Positions 48,023 to 57,328 of a stretch of DNA of 64,000 nt are shown one piece after another. The notes beneath the pieces are model-generated. The model saw only the letters and a list, made by a program, of their open reading frames with translations, was not told where the DNA came from and made no database searches. Each line of letters begins with the position of its first letter. The first letter of the stretch is position 1. The stretch is taken from NCBI GenBank assembly GCA_015680685.1, contig MNCI01006802.1:1-64000 (forward strand). The letters run 5' to 3'. Source of the DNA: Gnetum montanum. Lineage: Eukaryota > Streptophyta > Gnetopsida > Gnetales > Gnetaceae. The position numbers and the translations under genes are program-made.

Positions 48023-49119
48023 TAGGTATCTTGAAGCGTATCCGCTTCATGCATGGCTGGCTTATATCGGCAACTTCCTCCGTGGCGTGTTTGGGTCTTT
48101 TCAGTTTCGACTTGGCTTTCCCAACGGTATCTTTAATAACCCGCTCTGCCCATTTGGCGGTTAAAGGTATATCATCTGGCTCCACCCCCAGACTATCCCG
48201 TGTGTAGATGGAACNCTGGCGGTTAAAGGTATATCATCTGGCTCCACCCCCAGACTATCCCGTGTGTAGATGGAACCACCAGATGATCCCCTTGTAGTAA
48301 CAGACACGGACTCATCGATACCTTCAAGGGCATCCTACGATCTCATTGTCGCAAACAAATGTTTGATCCACGGGCGGGATAGTTGACCCCGATCTCATAG
48401 GACAAACTTGTTGTCCGCAGGTACCACAAGAAACTCAGAAAAATGGCGAAGATGCGAAGAAGGAAAAGGTGAAGTGCGATTGTGCTTCGATATTCGAGCG
48501 CAACCGCACTATCTCCTTATGCAGGCCTGCCAACAAAAATTGAGCCCAGTTATACCGCATGCTAGTTTCTAAGATACTTCGCATGATGCGCACCACCTCA
48601 ACCGCAAAACTCTGCACCTGAGAAAGGGTTTTGGGAAACACCCATGCCCGAAACAGGGAATACAATTCTTTCACCTCAACAACCTTCGCTTTCCCCTGCA
48701 TCGGGAATCCCTTGGTGTTTTTCGTCACGCCAAGCCAAGATTCTAGCTCGCGGATAGTTTGGAGCTCTTTGTGAGACCTGTCCAATACTACAGGTAGGCC
48801 ATCTATCGGCATGCCAAACAAGTTAGAAAAGAACACAAGTGATAGATGAAACACCACCTTAACACCCTTAATCCGAGCGCTGTACTGAGAAACAGACTCA
48901 TTAAAAGAGTCCACGATCCCTATCATCTCCCCGATTGAGACATCAGGGCTGGGTGTCATAAAAAGTTCTAGGAGGCCGGCATCATCCAGGCAACGAGTGA
49001 GGAGTAGTGGGGCTTTCTTACACAACCACTTCTGTGCCTTCTCCACCCGCCGAACTTCATTGTCAAAGTTGTCTCAGTTTATCCCATCATCACAGGATCC
49101 TCACCGGAAGGTGCGTCAA
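48023..49119 (-). CDS. aORF exon 4 (Tat-C), unique globular region
   Basis: From acceptor TTTTAACAG: RRVEKAQKWLCKKAPLLLTR, LLELFMTPSPDVSIGEMIGI, GVKVVFHLSLVFFSNLFGMP, ELYSLFRAWVFPKTLSQVQS, MRYNWAQFLLAGLHKEIVRL. After a frame change near 48,430: LSRPWIKHLF and KWAERVIKDTVGKAKSKLKR. The layout (a GVKV-strand, an LFGMP turn, a later RAW-x-FPKT helix) reminds me of the putative plant transposon protein domain (PF20167), but I cannot confirm it. Tat-D keeps MSVPIIEMFSLVNSFF and HYNWVRFLCKALQTKILGLH. Confidence 0.8.
48155..48276. other. Contig join with unmerged 60-bp overlap
   Basis: N at 48,215 between 60-bp copies starting TGGCGGTTAAAGG, inside aORF exon 4; it inserts false sequence there. Confidence 0.88.
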
Positions 49120-49208
49120 CTGTTAAAACAAGTTAAGATGACCATATCAACATAACCCCAAATAGTTGAACAAATCCACTAACGCATCTAAGAAATGTTA
49201 TCACCCAC

Positions 49209-49471
49209 CGTTAGTGGCAGATTTGGAAGTGCTGCCAAAGTTATGAGGAAAGACTGGCCCCTGATCTATCCAATCTTCGTGAAGCCACCCACGAGCCTTG
49301 CACATCGCAAAGGCCCTAGAAAACTGATTATGGAAGTGGACCATCGAACCCTTCGTCTGAGCTAGAACGGCCCCACGAAGAGTAGGGGCCGTCATAAGGG
49401 CCTCTAGAGCGGTGCGAGCAAGGGCTATCCCTTCATCCTCAATGAGGGTCCCGTCTGGGTTGGTCTTCGAT
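49209..49471 (-). CDS. aORF exon 3 (Tat-C)
   Basis: Acceptor TTTGCAG; joins exon 2 inside an Arg codon (AG|A) to give NPPGRSKTNPDGTLIED. It then reads APTLRGAVLAQTKGSMVHFH and FAMCKARGWLHEDWIDQGPV. Tat-B has KCKEVGWLDSEWASH in the same place. Donor G|GTGGGT. Confidence 0.85.
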
Positions 49472-49566
49472 CTGCAAATAAACCTGCGTTAAAACAAGAA
49501 ATCAACATCAAATGAAAATGGACAAAGTAATAAATGTAAATGATCCCACCTGGCTATTTGGTATAC

Positions 49567-50030
49567 CTGCCAGGAGGATTTTGGAACAAGGTATGAGCAC
49601 GGGCAGCTATAAACAATGTATTGTTGACAAAATCCAACCTCGGTGGCAGCAATGCCCATAAACGCGTTAACAGGTGATTTGATTTGGGCCCGTGGGTAGT
49701 GCCATCCTCAGACACAAACGGCCCCTCGTCAATGTCTCCCATAAAGACCATTACGCCCTCTGCAGCCCCCGGCAGTATTGCATCAACCACACTTTGTGCA
49801 GTCACTTCGTCAAAATGCGACCACATAGCCACCTCAAAATTGGTTAACAAGAAAGCCAAAAATTCGCTAGCACCTTCCCTGAACCAGACCCCCTTGTCAT
49901 CCATAAATAAAGCCAGAGGAAGATCGCCTTCCTCAATGGGGCCAGCCCATGCTAGCACCCCGACGAGTTCAACCACGATAAGGAAGCATTTGTTGTCCTT
50001 GCAACCAATCACAATGCCACAAAACGAAAG
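49567..50030 (-). CDS. aORF exon 2 (Tat-C), NIF/FCP1-like HAD domain without catalytic residues
   Basis: CFLIVVELVGVLAWAG stands where NIF-type phosphatases have hhhDLNGhL, so the DxD nucleophile pair is E and V. KGVWFREGASEFLAFLL then NFEVAMWSHFDEV corresponds to the RPG...FLxFLhxNFEVhIWSS block, then VVDAILPGAAEGV. LWALLPPRLDFVNNTLFIAA to HTLFQNPPGRY corresponds to the N-TLLIDDSPYKALLNPP block, with the DD pair replaced by AA. Tat-D shows the same (ILEIVEVL, DYFSMIIWSS, RYNTLLQRASKTH). Domain assignment is from motif memory, not a search. Donor CAG|GTATAC. The 5' edge is uncertain. Confidence 0.68.
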
Positions 50031-50059
50031 TTCGCATCATAAATCGGCAAAAAAATCAA

Positions 50060-50865
50060 AAATTCAACTGTATACGCCCAGCTTATATGCTGTACACAGA
50101 GTGTATACGCTAACTCTACAGTGCGAAAAACACAACTTACGCCCAGCATATACGCTGTACACAACGTATACAACCACAATTTACACCCGTGATTCGCGCT
50201 CAGTGTATACACCGCATACAGTGTACGCCGAACAAACTTAGCACTTAGAGCGATTCAGACTTAGCATATACGATATATATAGAGCGTATACGACGACCTA
50301 CACTTAGCACGAAAAAAAAACGCATTCAATCTAGCGTATACGCTGTCTGCAAAACGTATACGCCGACTAATACTTAGCACGAAGAACGAAATTTAACTCA
50401 GCGTACACGCTAGCCAGCTCAGCGTCTACGCTGACGGCGATCTGTTTTACGCTAACACCCCAACCCCTTCACGCGCAGCGTACACGCTGAGCAAACCCTT
50501 GGCATATATGCCCAAGTTCATGTTTGGCGTAAACAGTTTACACCAGAAAGATAAAGTGGTACGCCGAAAAGACAACTGTACATGTACAGCGTATACGCCA
50601 AACAAACCCTCAGCGTATACGCCGTCGCAAGAAACAGAACTTACGCCGATGACAAGCAAGCTGATAAGCATTTTACGCTAACACAACAATGCGAAAAAAT
50701 CTTTATGCTAGAAGGACTAAACACCTTCTACGCTGCAGTTATGCTGGTGTATACACCGAAAACCCTTATGTTGAAAACCCTTCTACGCTCGGTGTATACG
50801 CCGAGACCGTCTACGCTACAAACAGAAAAGACCACAAAAATAACAGAGGCAGGAATCAGAGCCTA
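50060..50865. repeat. GCGTATACGC array inside aORF intron 1 (Tat-C)
   Basis: Some twenty copies or near-copies of AGCGTATACGC and its half TTACGC, the same motif as in both Tat-C LTRs. A further cluster (AGCGTCTACGC, GCGTAGACGC) lies at 51,005-51,125 before exon 1, about where an antisense promoter would be. Confidence 0.88.
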
Positions 50866-50866
50866 C

Positions 50867-51063
50867 CTTTGGGACGTTGCAGGCCACGCTAGAATCTTTG
50901 GCCTAGGCAGACCCTACAACATAGCCTCTATCTCTTCGGCAAAGCTTAGATCGAGACCCTTCCACCCCTGGCCCTCCACTTCCTTTCCCTTGCCCCTCTC
51001 AGAGTGTCTACGCTGACGATCTAAGTCAACGCTGAGCAATTGTTTGCGCTGGCACTGAGAAGT
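50867..51063 (-). CDS. aORF exon 1 (Tat-C), basic N terminus
   Basis: Open from after a TAA at 51,066: ERGKGKEVEGQGWKGLDLSF, then AEEIEAML, a TAG, and GLPRPKILAWPATSQ to donor AAAG|GTAGGC. Tat-D exon 1 is similar (MAPKKERMNLVF...THACIAVW) and has a clear ATG at 59,545. In Tat-C the only in-frame ATG is internal, so the start codon is unresolved or lost. Confidence 0.6.
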
Positions 51064-51217
51064 TTAAACTTCAGCGTCTACGCTAGGGTCTCCGCGTCTA
51101 CGCTGGGGATCCCCAGCGTAGACGCCTGATGATAATCCACCATTATAACATACACATAGTTTAAAAACACCAGAAAACATAGAACTACACCCCTTTGCTT
51201 ATGCAACTTTCGATTTA

Positions 51218-54200
51218 TTGGCAAGAGCAAGCTCAATGGACTGCCCGCAGTTAGCCGCACCGTTAACCATTAACGGACCACACGGCATCATTACATGGGA
51301 CATTGATATAAACTTCATCAATTTAAGTCCACTGATGTACGATGCGGTCATAGCCTCAACACAACAAACAACAGACAATTACCAAGGCATGACAAAATTT
51401 CTTGACATAGAAGCTGAAAACATCACCGAAGACCCATTGGCTGAAACTCCCATTACCATGCCTGACGGGGAAGTCAAAATCTTAAAATTAAGCATGCTGC
51501 TACAACCGCACTTGGCCCAAGACATTCAGCATGTGCTTAGGGAAAACATGAAAGTGTTCTCTTGGTCCTATACAGACATGCCAGGGCTAGATCCTAGAAT
51601 TTTTCAACACAACATTATCCTTGACCCAAAACTAAGATGGGTAAAACAAAAAGCGCGAAAGGTTAGACCCGAGGTGGCATTGGCAGTTCCCAATGAGATC
51701 ACTGAGCTTTACCAAGCTGGTTTTATTCGGGCTGTTGATTACGCCGAGTGGGTGTCAAACATGGTCATCATCCCAAAGAAAAACGAAAGCATTCGCTTAT
51801 GCATCGACTTCCGAGATTTAAACGTAGCAACCATAAAAGATGACTTTCCCCTACCTAGCATCGATCAACTCGTTGACTCAACTACAGGACATGCCTTGTT
51901 ATCTTTTATGATGGTTTCTCAGGATACAACCAAATACGCATCAACCCGGAACATCAACTTCGAACCACCTTCATGAGCCCATGGGGAACTTTTTGTTACA
52001 CCATGATGCCCTTCGGTCTCAAGAACGTAGGGGCCACATATCAAAGAGCCATGACATTTATCTTTAATGATTACATGCTACGGTCACTCAACGATTATGT
52101 GGATGACATCATGGTTAAGTCAAAAACGACCGAACAACACGTACAAGACCTGGACTTAGTCTTAAAGCGTTGTTTAAAATATGAACTAAGACTTAACCCG
52201 AAAAAATACGTCTTCGGTGTCAAAAAAGGCAAAATGCTTGGATTTATAGCTTTAGAAGCAGGGATATGAGTGGACCCCGATAAGGTTAAGGCCATTACCA
52301 ACTTGAAACCACCCAGTAACCTTACCAAACTTCGAGGTCTACAAGGTAGATTGCAGTTCATCAGGCATTTCGTGGAAAAATTAACAAACAAACTAAAACC
52401 TATGAACCACCTGTTACGTAAAAATGTCCATTTTGAATGGACTTCGCAGTGCTAGGAAGCGTTCAAAAACATCAAAACAGCACTTGCCCAACTACCTACG
52501 GTCTACCCGCCCCAAAACAACAAACCGTTTTACATCTACCTTGCCACTTCAGAATCGTCCATCGCGTCTATGCTCTGCCAGAAACGAGATGACAGAACTG
52601 AAGTCCCTGTATACTACTTGAGCCATGCCTTAGTTGCCCATGAAAAGAAGTACAACGATGTGGAGAGGTCATGTTTAGCTTTGGTCTTTTCTCTAAGAAA
52701 ATGACGACATTACCCCTTCTGTAATCAAGTTTACATAATCTGTAAGGACAATGTACTGAGAGCTATAACAGGAAACATTTACGAAATGATTCGAATAGCC
52801 CGATGAAAAGCCATGATAGCTGAGTTCGACCTATACTACGTAGCACAATCATCAGTCAAAGGTCAAGCCATAGCGAATCAAATGGCCGCATCACCAACGC
52901 ATGACCAAGCAACCATAGAGCCTGAATTCCCAGATGAAAGTATAAGCACAATAGACATAGTGCCTGATGACTACGATGCTATTTTAAACTTCGATGGAGC
53001 ATCCAGCTCTCGAGGAGGAAGTGCAGCTGCTGTCATCACTTATCCCTCTAGGGAGATCCGACCCTTTGCCTATCGCTTCAATTTTCACTGTACTAACAAC
53101 ATAGCAGAGTACGAAGGTCTCCTTAGAGGTCTCGCAGCAGCACTGGCTTCGGACATCATGCGCCTGGTAGTCAGAGGGGATTCACAACTGGTCGTAAACC
53201 AAGTTACAGATATTTACACATGCAAAGCCCAACATTTACAACCATAGTGTGACTTGGCAAAACATTTAATGAAACAATTCGAAAACATCGATGTGCAACA
53301 CGTCTCTCAAAACGATAACACCATCGCAGACGCATTAGCCACATTACTGTTAAATATATCGCTCGACATGTTCTATGCCTTGCCAAGCTCCGTAATCAAC
53401 TACGATGAACCAATAACCTCCGACACATTGCCGATCGCATCTGTTAGTACAACACACGCGATAGAATGGTATGATGACATAAAAGAGTACCTTCTACACG
53501 GCGAAGCCCCACGACATCTAACAAACGCGCAAAAGGATGCCGTACGAAAACGTTCTAGGCAGTACACCTTGGTAGGGGATACATTGTGTTGTCGATCCTA
53601 CGAAGGTATATTGCTAATATGCATAAGTAGTGCTAATGCCCAAACGATTGTTGATCAAGTACATGAGGGACTATGTGGAGGACACATAGCACCAAAAGCC
53701 ATGGCCACGAAAATAAGACGTTTAGGCTACTATTGGCCACACATGGAACACGATTGCCTCTCCAAAGTCAAAACATGTAATATTTGTCAAAAACATAGTA
53801 ACCTAATACATGTACCACCAAATGCACTACACACAGCACAAATAACATGGCCTTTTCAGAATTGGGGATTGGACCTTATCGGCCCGATAACACCCTCATC
53901 TTCTGCAGGGCACACTTTCATCATAACCGCAACTGAATATTTCACGAAGTGGGTAGAAGCAGCTCCCCTTCGAAAAATGACTCCTAAACACATGTGCAAC
54001 TTTATTCTAGAAAACATTGTAACCCGCTTTGGCATCCCTTTGACAATTATCACTGACAACGGGCCTTAATTTAGTAGTGCCGAAACAAAAACCTTTTGTG
54101 ACAGTCTGGGGATCAAACACTTGTTTTCCTCTCCTTACTATCCTCAGAGCAATGGACAAGCAGAAGCAACCAATAAGACGATCATAACGATACTTAAAAA

Positions 54201-54705
54201 AATGCTAACCCAAAGCAAAAGGAAATGGCACGAGCAATTAACGTATGCATTATGGGCCTACCGCACTACTCACCGAACGTCAATCGGTAAAACCCCTTAC
54301 AGTCTCGTTTACAGGTCAGAAGCTGTCTTACCCTTGGAATTATAGGTACCATCGTTAAGGATCGCACTATCCGAGCTCCTCGACAATGGGCAGAACAATG
54401 ATCTATGCATCATTGACCTTGACTCAGTGGAAGGGGAATGCACACGTGCGCTTGATCAGATCGAATGGTACCAAAAGCAACAACGACAGCGACATCGGTA
54501 TGACATTAACAAATGCCCAATCCATGAAGGCGACCTCGTACTCAAAGCTATTTGGGAACATTCAGACAAATTCTCAGCCAACTGGGAAGGGCCTTACGTG
54601 GTCATCAAAGCATTCGATAATGGTGCATTCAAGCTAGCCGACATGTGAGGGAGCGAGCTTGCCAATCGAACAAATCATATGTACCTAAAACCGTTCCACA
54701 TATGA
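51218..54705 (+). pseudogene. Tat-C pol: RT, two RNase H domains, integrase
   Basis: RT: PEVALAVPNEITELYQAGF, VIIPKKNESIRLCIDFRDLN (51,765) and, after a single-base loss near 51,912, MMPFGLKNVGATYQRAM and YVDDIMVKSK (52,098). First RNase H: FYIYLATSESSIASMLCQ (52,531). Second, plant/archaeal-type RNase H: LNFDGASSSRGGSAAA (52,986), NNIAEYEGLLRGLAAA (53,098), VRGDSQLVVNQV (53,172). Integrase: zinc region with CNICQKH (53,779), NWGLDLIGPI (53,863), IITDNGP (54,046), NGQAEATNK (54,151), C-terminal GPYVVIKAFDNGAFKLADM. Stops at 52,267, 52,453, 54,067 and 54,646 sit at usual Arg or Gln positions. No protease here; it lies 5.8 kb upstream across the aORF. Confidence 0.93.
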
Positions 54706-54734
54706 ATATAAACTCAGGTACGTGCAAGTCCTGG

Positions 54735-55095
54735 AATTACGACTATAAACTGATACCACAGCTCGTCCTGGAATCATGACGATAAACTGATACCACAGCT
54801 CATCCTGGAATCATGACGATAAACTGATACCACAGAACAGTCCTGGATTATGACTTAAAACTAATACCACATCGCCCACAAGGATAATAAACTAGCATTC
54901 GTCCGACAGGACAATAAGCTGCCACCGTCCTAACCAATCAGGTCTGCTAAGACTATAAATTAGCTTGCCTCTCCATAGTCTGCTAAGACTAGAAACTGGC
55001 AATGTAACGTCCGTCACGACGCTAAACAGGCAATGTCCAATGGGTTATGACATAAAACTAACCCACGACAGTCTGCCAAGACTATAAAATGGCAA
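54735..55095 (+). repeat. TTAAACT array of Tat-C, second block
   Basis: Nine to ten units such as ATGACGATAAACTGATACC (three near-identical copies 54,735-54,825), AAGGATAATAAACTAGCA, AGACTATAAATTAGC, GACGCTAAACAGGCA. Just after the pol stop. Confidence 0.85.
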
Positions 55096-56120
55096 GTTCA
55101 CATCTGGCACATCACTCCGCCGCCATGCTCATTCATCGCTTGCTTCATTGCACCACTTGCCATCAGTCGCCATCTTCAGTACTGCTTTCATCTCCATACA
55201 GTACCTGCCATTCTCTAGCACCTCTGCATCATCAACCGCCATGTAAGTCTAAGCTCGTCTGTTCGCTCACAGGTTTCTTGTCTCCTTGGCGTTATGTTTG
55301 GAGGATGATGCCCGGACGTTCCACACAAAAGTACACTTTGTCACGAGCAGCAAGATAAGACATTGTTTGCACCATACATGGCAAGACTGAATCAAACCAT
55401 TCACTGGTACATCCCTGTTCATTGACAAAATTCTTTATCCATCCGCCAACACATTTTACCCCGGCATCCCCTCGACACGCCCAGTACATCTAAAACATTG
55501 TACCATTGTAAAGCAGCTGCAACATGCAGCACAGCAACCGCACATGAGTACAAGAGTAGAGCAAAAGATTATGCTAAAAAAAAATAAGACCCTGGGCACT
55601 TCCCATATAAGTCCCAGGCGGGAAGGAAATTGTCTCAAAACCAAGTACTCATGTCTAAAATGGTCAAAATACATCCAGTTGTATGACTTTGGCTCCCCAC
55701 CAACAGGTTCCCCTGAACACTAAACATGGGCCGTGTTCTTCCAAAGCATGTAACACATCCTTCCGTAGCTTTGGCCCCGCCAACAGGATTCCCTTGAAAG
55801 CTAACCGAGGGCCCTGTTCTGCCAAAGGACGCACATTGCATGTCTGAACTCCAAGTCTGCTAATACATTGGCTATTGGCAAGGATCAGCATGCCACATAC
55901 CCAAACATCCCCAGTCCACGACACAATTCTTTGGGCAGTCACCAATCCCCGCCATCTCTATCCTCCTACTGGCCACAAATTTTTCAATCCCAATCCCATG
56001 TACTACTGAATACGGTGTGATGACGTCTCGTCGAGTGGCAGCGGGCAACGTCTTTATCAAGTTGCTCATGGTGTTTTATACTTCTTTGTCGACGCTTCTT
56101 GGGTCGATTCCTCCAAGCGT
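55096..56120 (+). other. Noncoding 3' interior of Tat-C
   Basis: No supported gene. A ~82-bp unit (CTTTGGC(T/C)CC, CCAACAGG, GCC(G/C)TGTTCT, CCAAAG) is duplicated at 55,686-55,763 and 55,768-55,840. Short open frames on both strands share no homology with anything recognised. Confidence 0.6.
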
Positions 56121-56137
56121 CAACAAAGAGGGGCCAA
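56121..56137 (+). promoter_or_regulatory. Polypurine tract of Tat-C
   Basis: AACAAAGAGGGGCCAA directly before the 3' LTR start TGAAACACC. Confidence 0.9.
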
Positions 56138-57323
56138 TGAAACACCACAAGATTCCGAGCTTCGTACTTCCCTAGCAAAAAAGCAGGTGCCTGCGACCCA
56201 CAGGCAATCGTGGCTACAGTTGGCGTCACACATTACAACTTTTGAGGACAAAAGGCTTCATTTTCACCAAGTATACATCCCGAGGCGTAGATGCCCAGCG
56301 TATATGCCCAAGCTCACACCTACAGCGTATACGCCCAACGTATACGCCTGACACCTACAGCGTATACGCCCAGCGTATACGCCTGGCACTCCACAGCGTA
56401 TACGGTCGGCACCCTAGCGTGTATGCCTTGGTATTGCAGATGCACACGCTCGACGATAGAACCTCCAAAGGTAGAATGAAGACAACACCAAAGAGCAAGG
56501 ATTGAAGCAAGTGGACATCCATCAGCGTATACGCCCACCATGTACACTAGTACAGCATCTCCACCCAAGTTCACACGCTCAGCACATCCAGCATATACGC
56601 CCTGCGTATACACCGACCTGATATGGCGTATATGCCCAACACTTGTAATATTATACATTTGTAAATTATGTGCACCCGGTCAATGCGCCATGTGTCACCC
56701 AACCCGAGTCTAGTGTAACAACCTGTATAAAACCCCCATTTTTCCATTTTAAGGAGGTCGGTTGGCAAAATCCCATAGCATACCAGAAAACATTTATGCT
56801 GCGCACTAGAGCTGAAACCCTCTTACGCTGGAAGCCTTGTACGCTGCAGATACTCTCTACGCTCCGCCTGCCTTGCGAACCAGAGTCATCCCTGTATACG
56901 CCGGGGCTTTTCGTCTACCTTGCGTTCCCACATGACTGCATTAGACCGGTGCACTGTGCTTTGACTCTGCAATATCATTATTTACATTTGTTGCATAAGT
57001 TCTTTTATAGTTTTATGTCAATTTGGCCCACGAACTGTTTATGCCTGTTTACGCTCACGCTTCGTTTGCATCCATTTACGCTTTACGCTATTCTGTTGCC
57101 TCGTCTACGCCCGCACATCGTTTACGCATAACCCAGCGTATTAGCATTTTGCGTACACGTGGGGAAATCCTTGTCTGATCCATGTGCAGACCACCCAAGG
57201 TACTCTACCTTTTTCACATTCCAGCTTGCCCTCAGGCGAAGGTAGGATCTTCTGTACGCATCCCGCAATCCCGCGGCCTCTGTTTTTCCTTCTAGCCGGA
57301 GACCGACGATTTCAGGCGGTACA
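56138..57323 (+). repeat. 3' LTR of Tat-C (1,186 bp)
   Basis: TGAAACACCACAAGATTC to TCAGGCGGTACA, followed by target duplication GTTTT. Palindrome array at 56,283-56,640; TATA box TATAAAA at 56,726-56,732. Differences from the 5' LTR are mainly C/T and G/A plus gain or loss of palindrome units. Confidence 0.95.
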
Positions 57324-57328
57324 GTTTT

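Larger units (their letters stand above)
46345..51063 (-). pseudogene. Tat-C antisense gene (aORF), about eight exons
   Basis: Minus strand, between protease and RT of the host element and opposite to them. Exons: 51,063-50,867; about 50,030-49,567; 49,471-49,209; 49,119-48,023; 47,923-47,693; 47,602-47,408; 47,331-46,547; 46,446-46,345 (TAG 46,347-46,345). Six introns of 76-100 nt have GT-AG ends and join codons exactly; intron 1 (about 840 nt) holds the palindrome array and its acceptor is unclear. Domain order: NIF/FCP1-like HAD fold without catalytic residues, a unique globular region, acidic segment, coiled coil, acidic Gly/Ser tail. Damage: TAG in exon 1, TGA and one apparent single-base loss early in exon 4, a frame change around 48,430, TAG in exon 5, TAG at 46,826. 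Exon 4 also contains the join at 48,215. Present in Tat-B and Tat-D too. Nucleic-acid or protein binding is a guess. Confidence 0.85.
39686..57323 (+). mobile_element. Tat-C, complete 17.6-kb Tat-lineage Ty3-gypsy element
   Basis: LTRs 39,686-40,907 and 56,138-57,323, primer site, leader, gag-protease, TTAAACT array, antisense aORF, palindrome-rich intron, RT, RNase H, a second plant-type RNase H, integrase, TTAAACT array, purine tract. Target duplication GTTTT at 39,681-39,685 and 57,324-57,328. The dual RNase H places it in the Tat/Ogre lineage. LTRs differ mostly by transitions. Stops and one visible single-base deletion in pol make this copy inactive, but it is the best preserved element here. 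Three of the single-N joins lie inside it. Confidence 0.95.

Noticed and set aside
49684-50241. 185-codon plus-strand open frame across the aORF exon 2 and intron 1 region.
   Set aside because: The opposite strand has conserved motifs in two elements and proper splice sites; the plus frame ends in palindrome repeat sequence.
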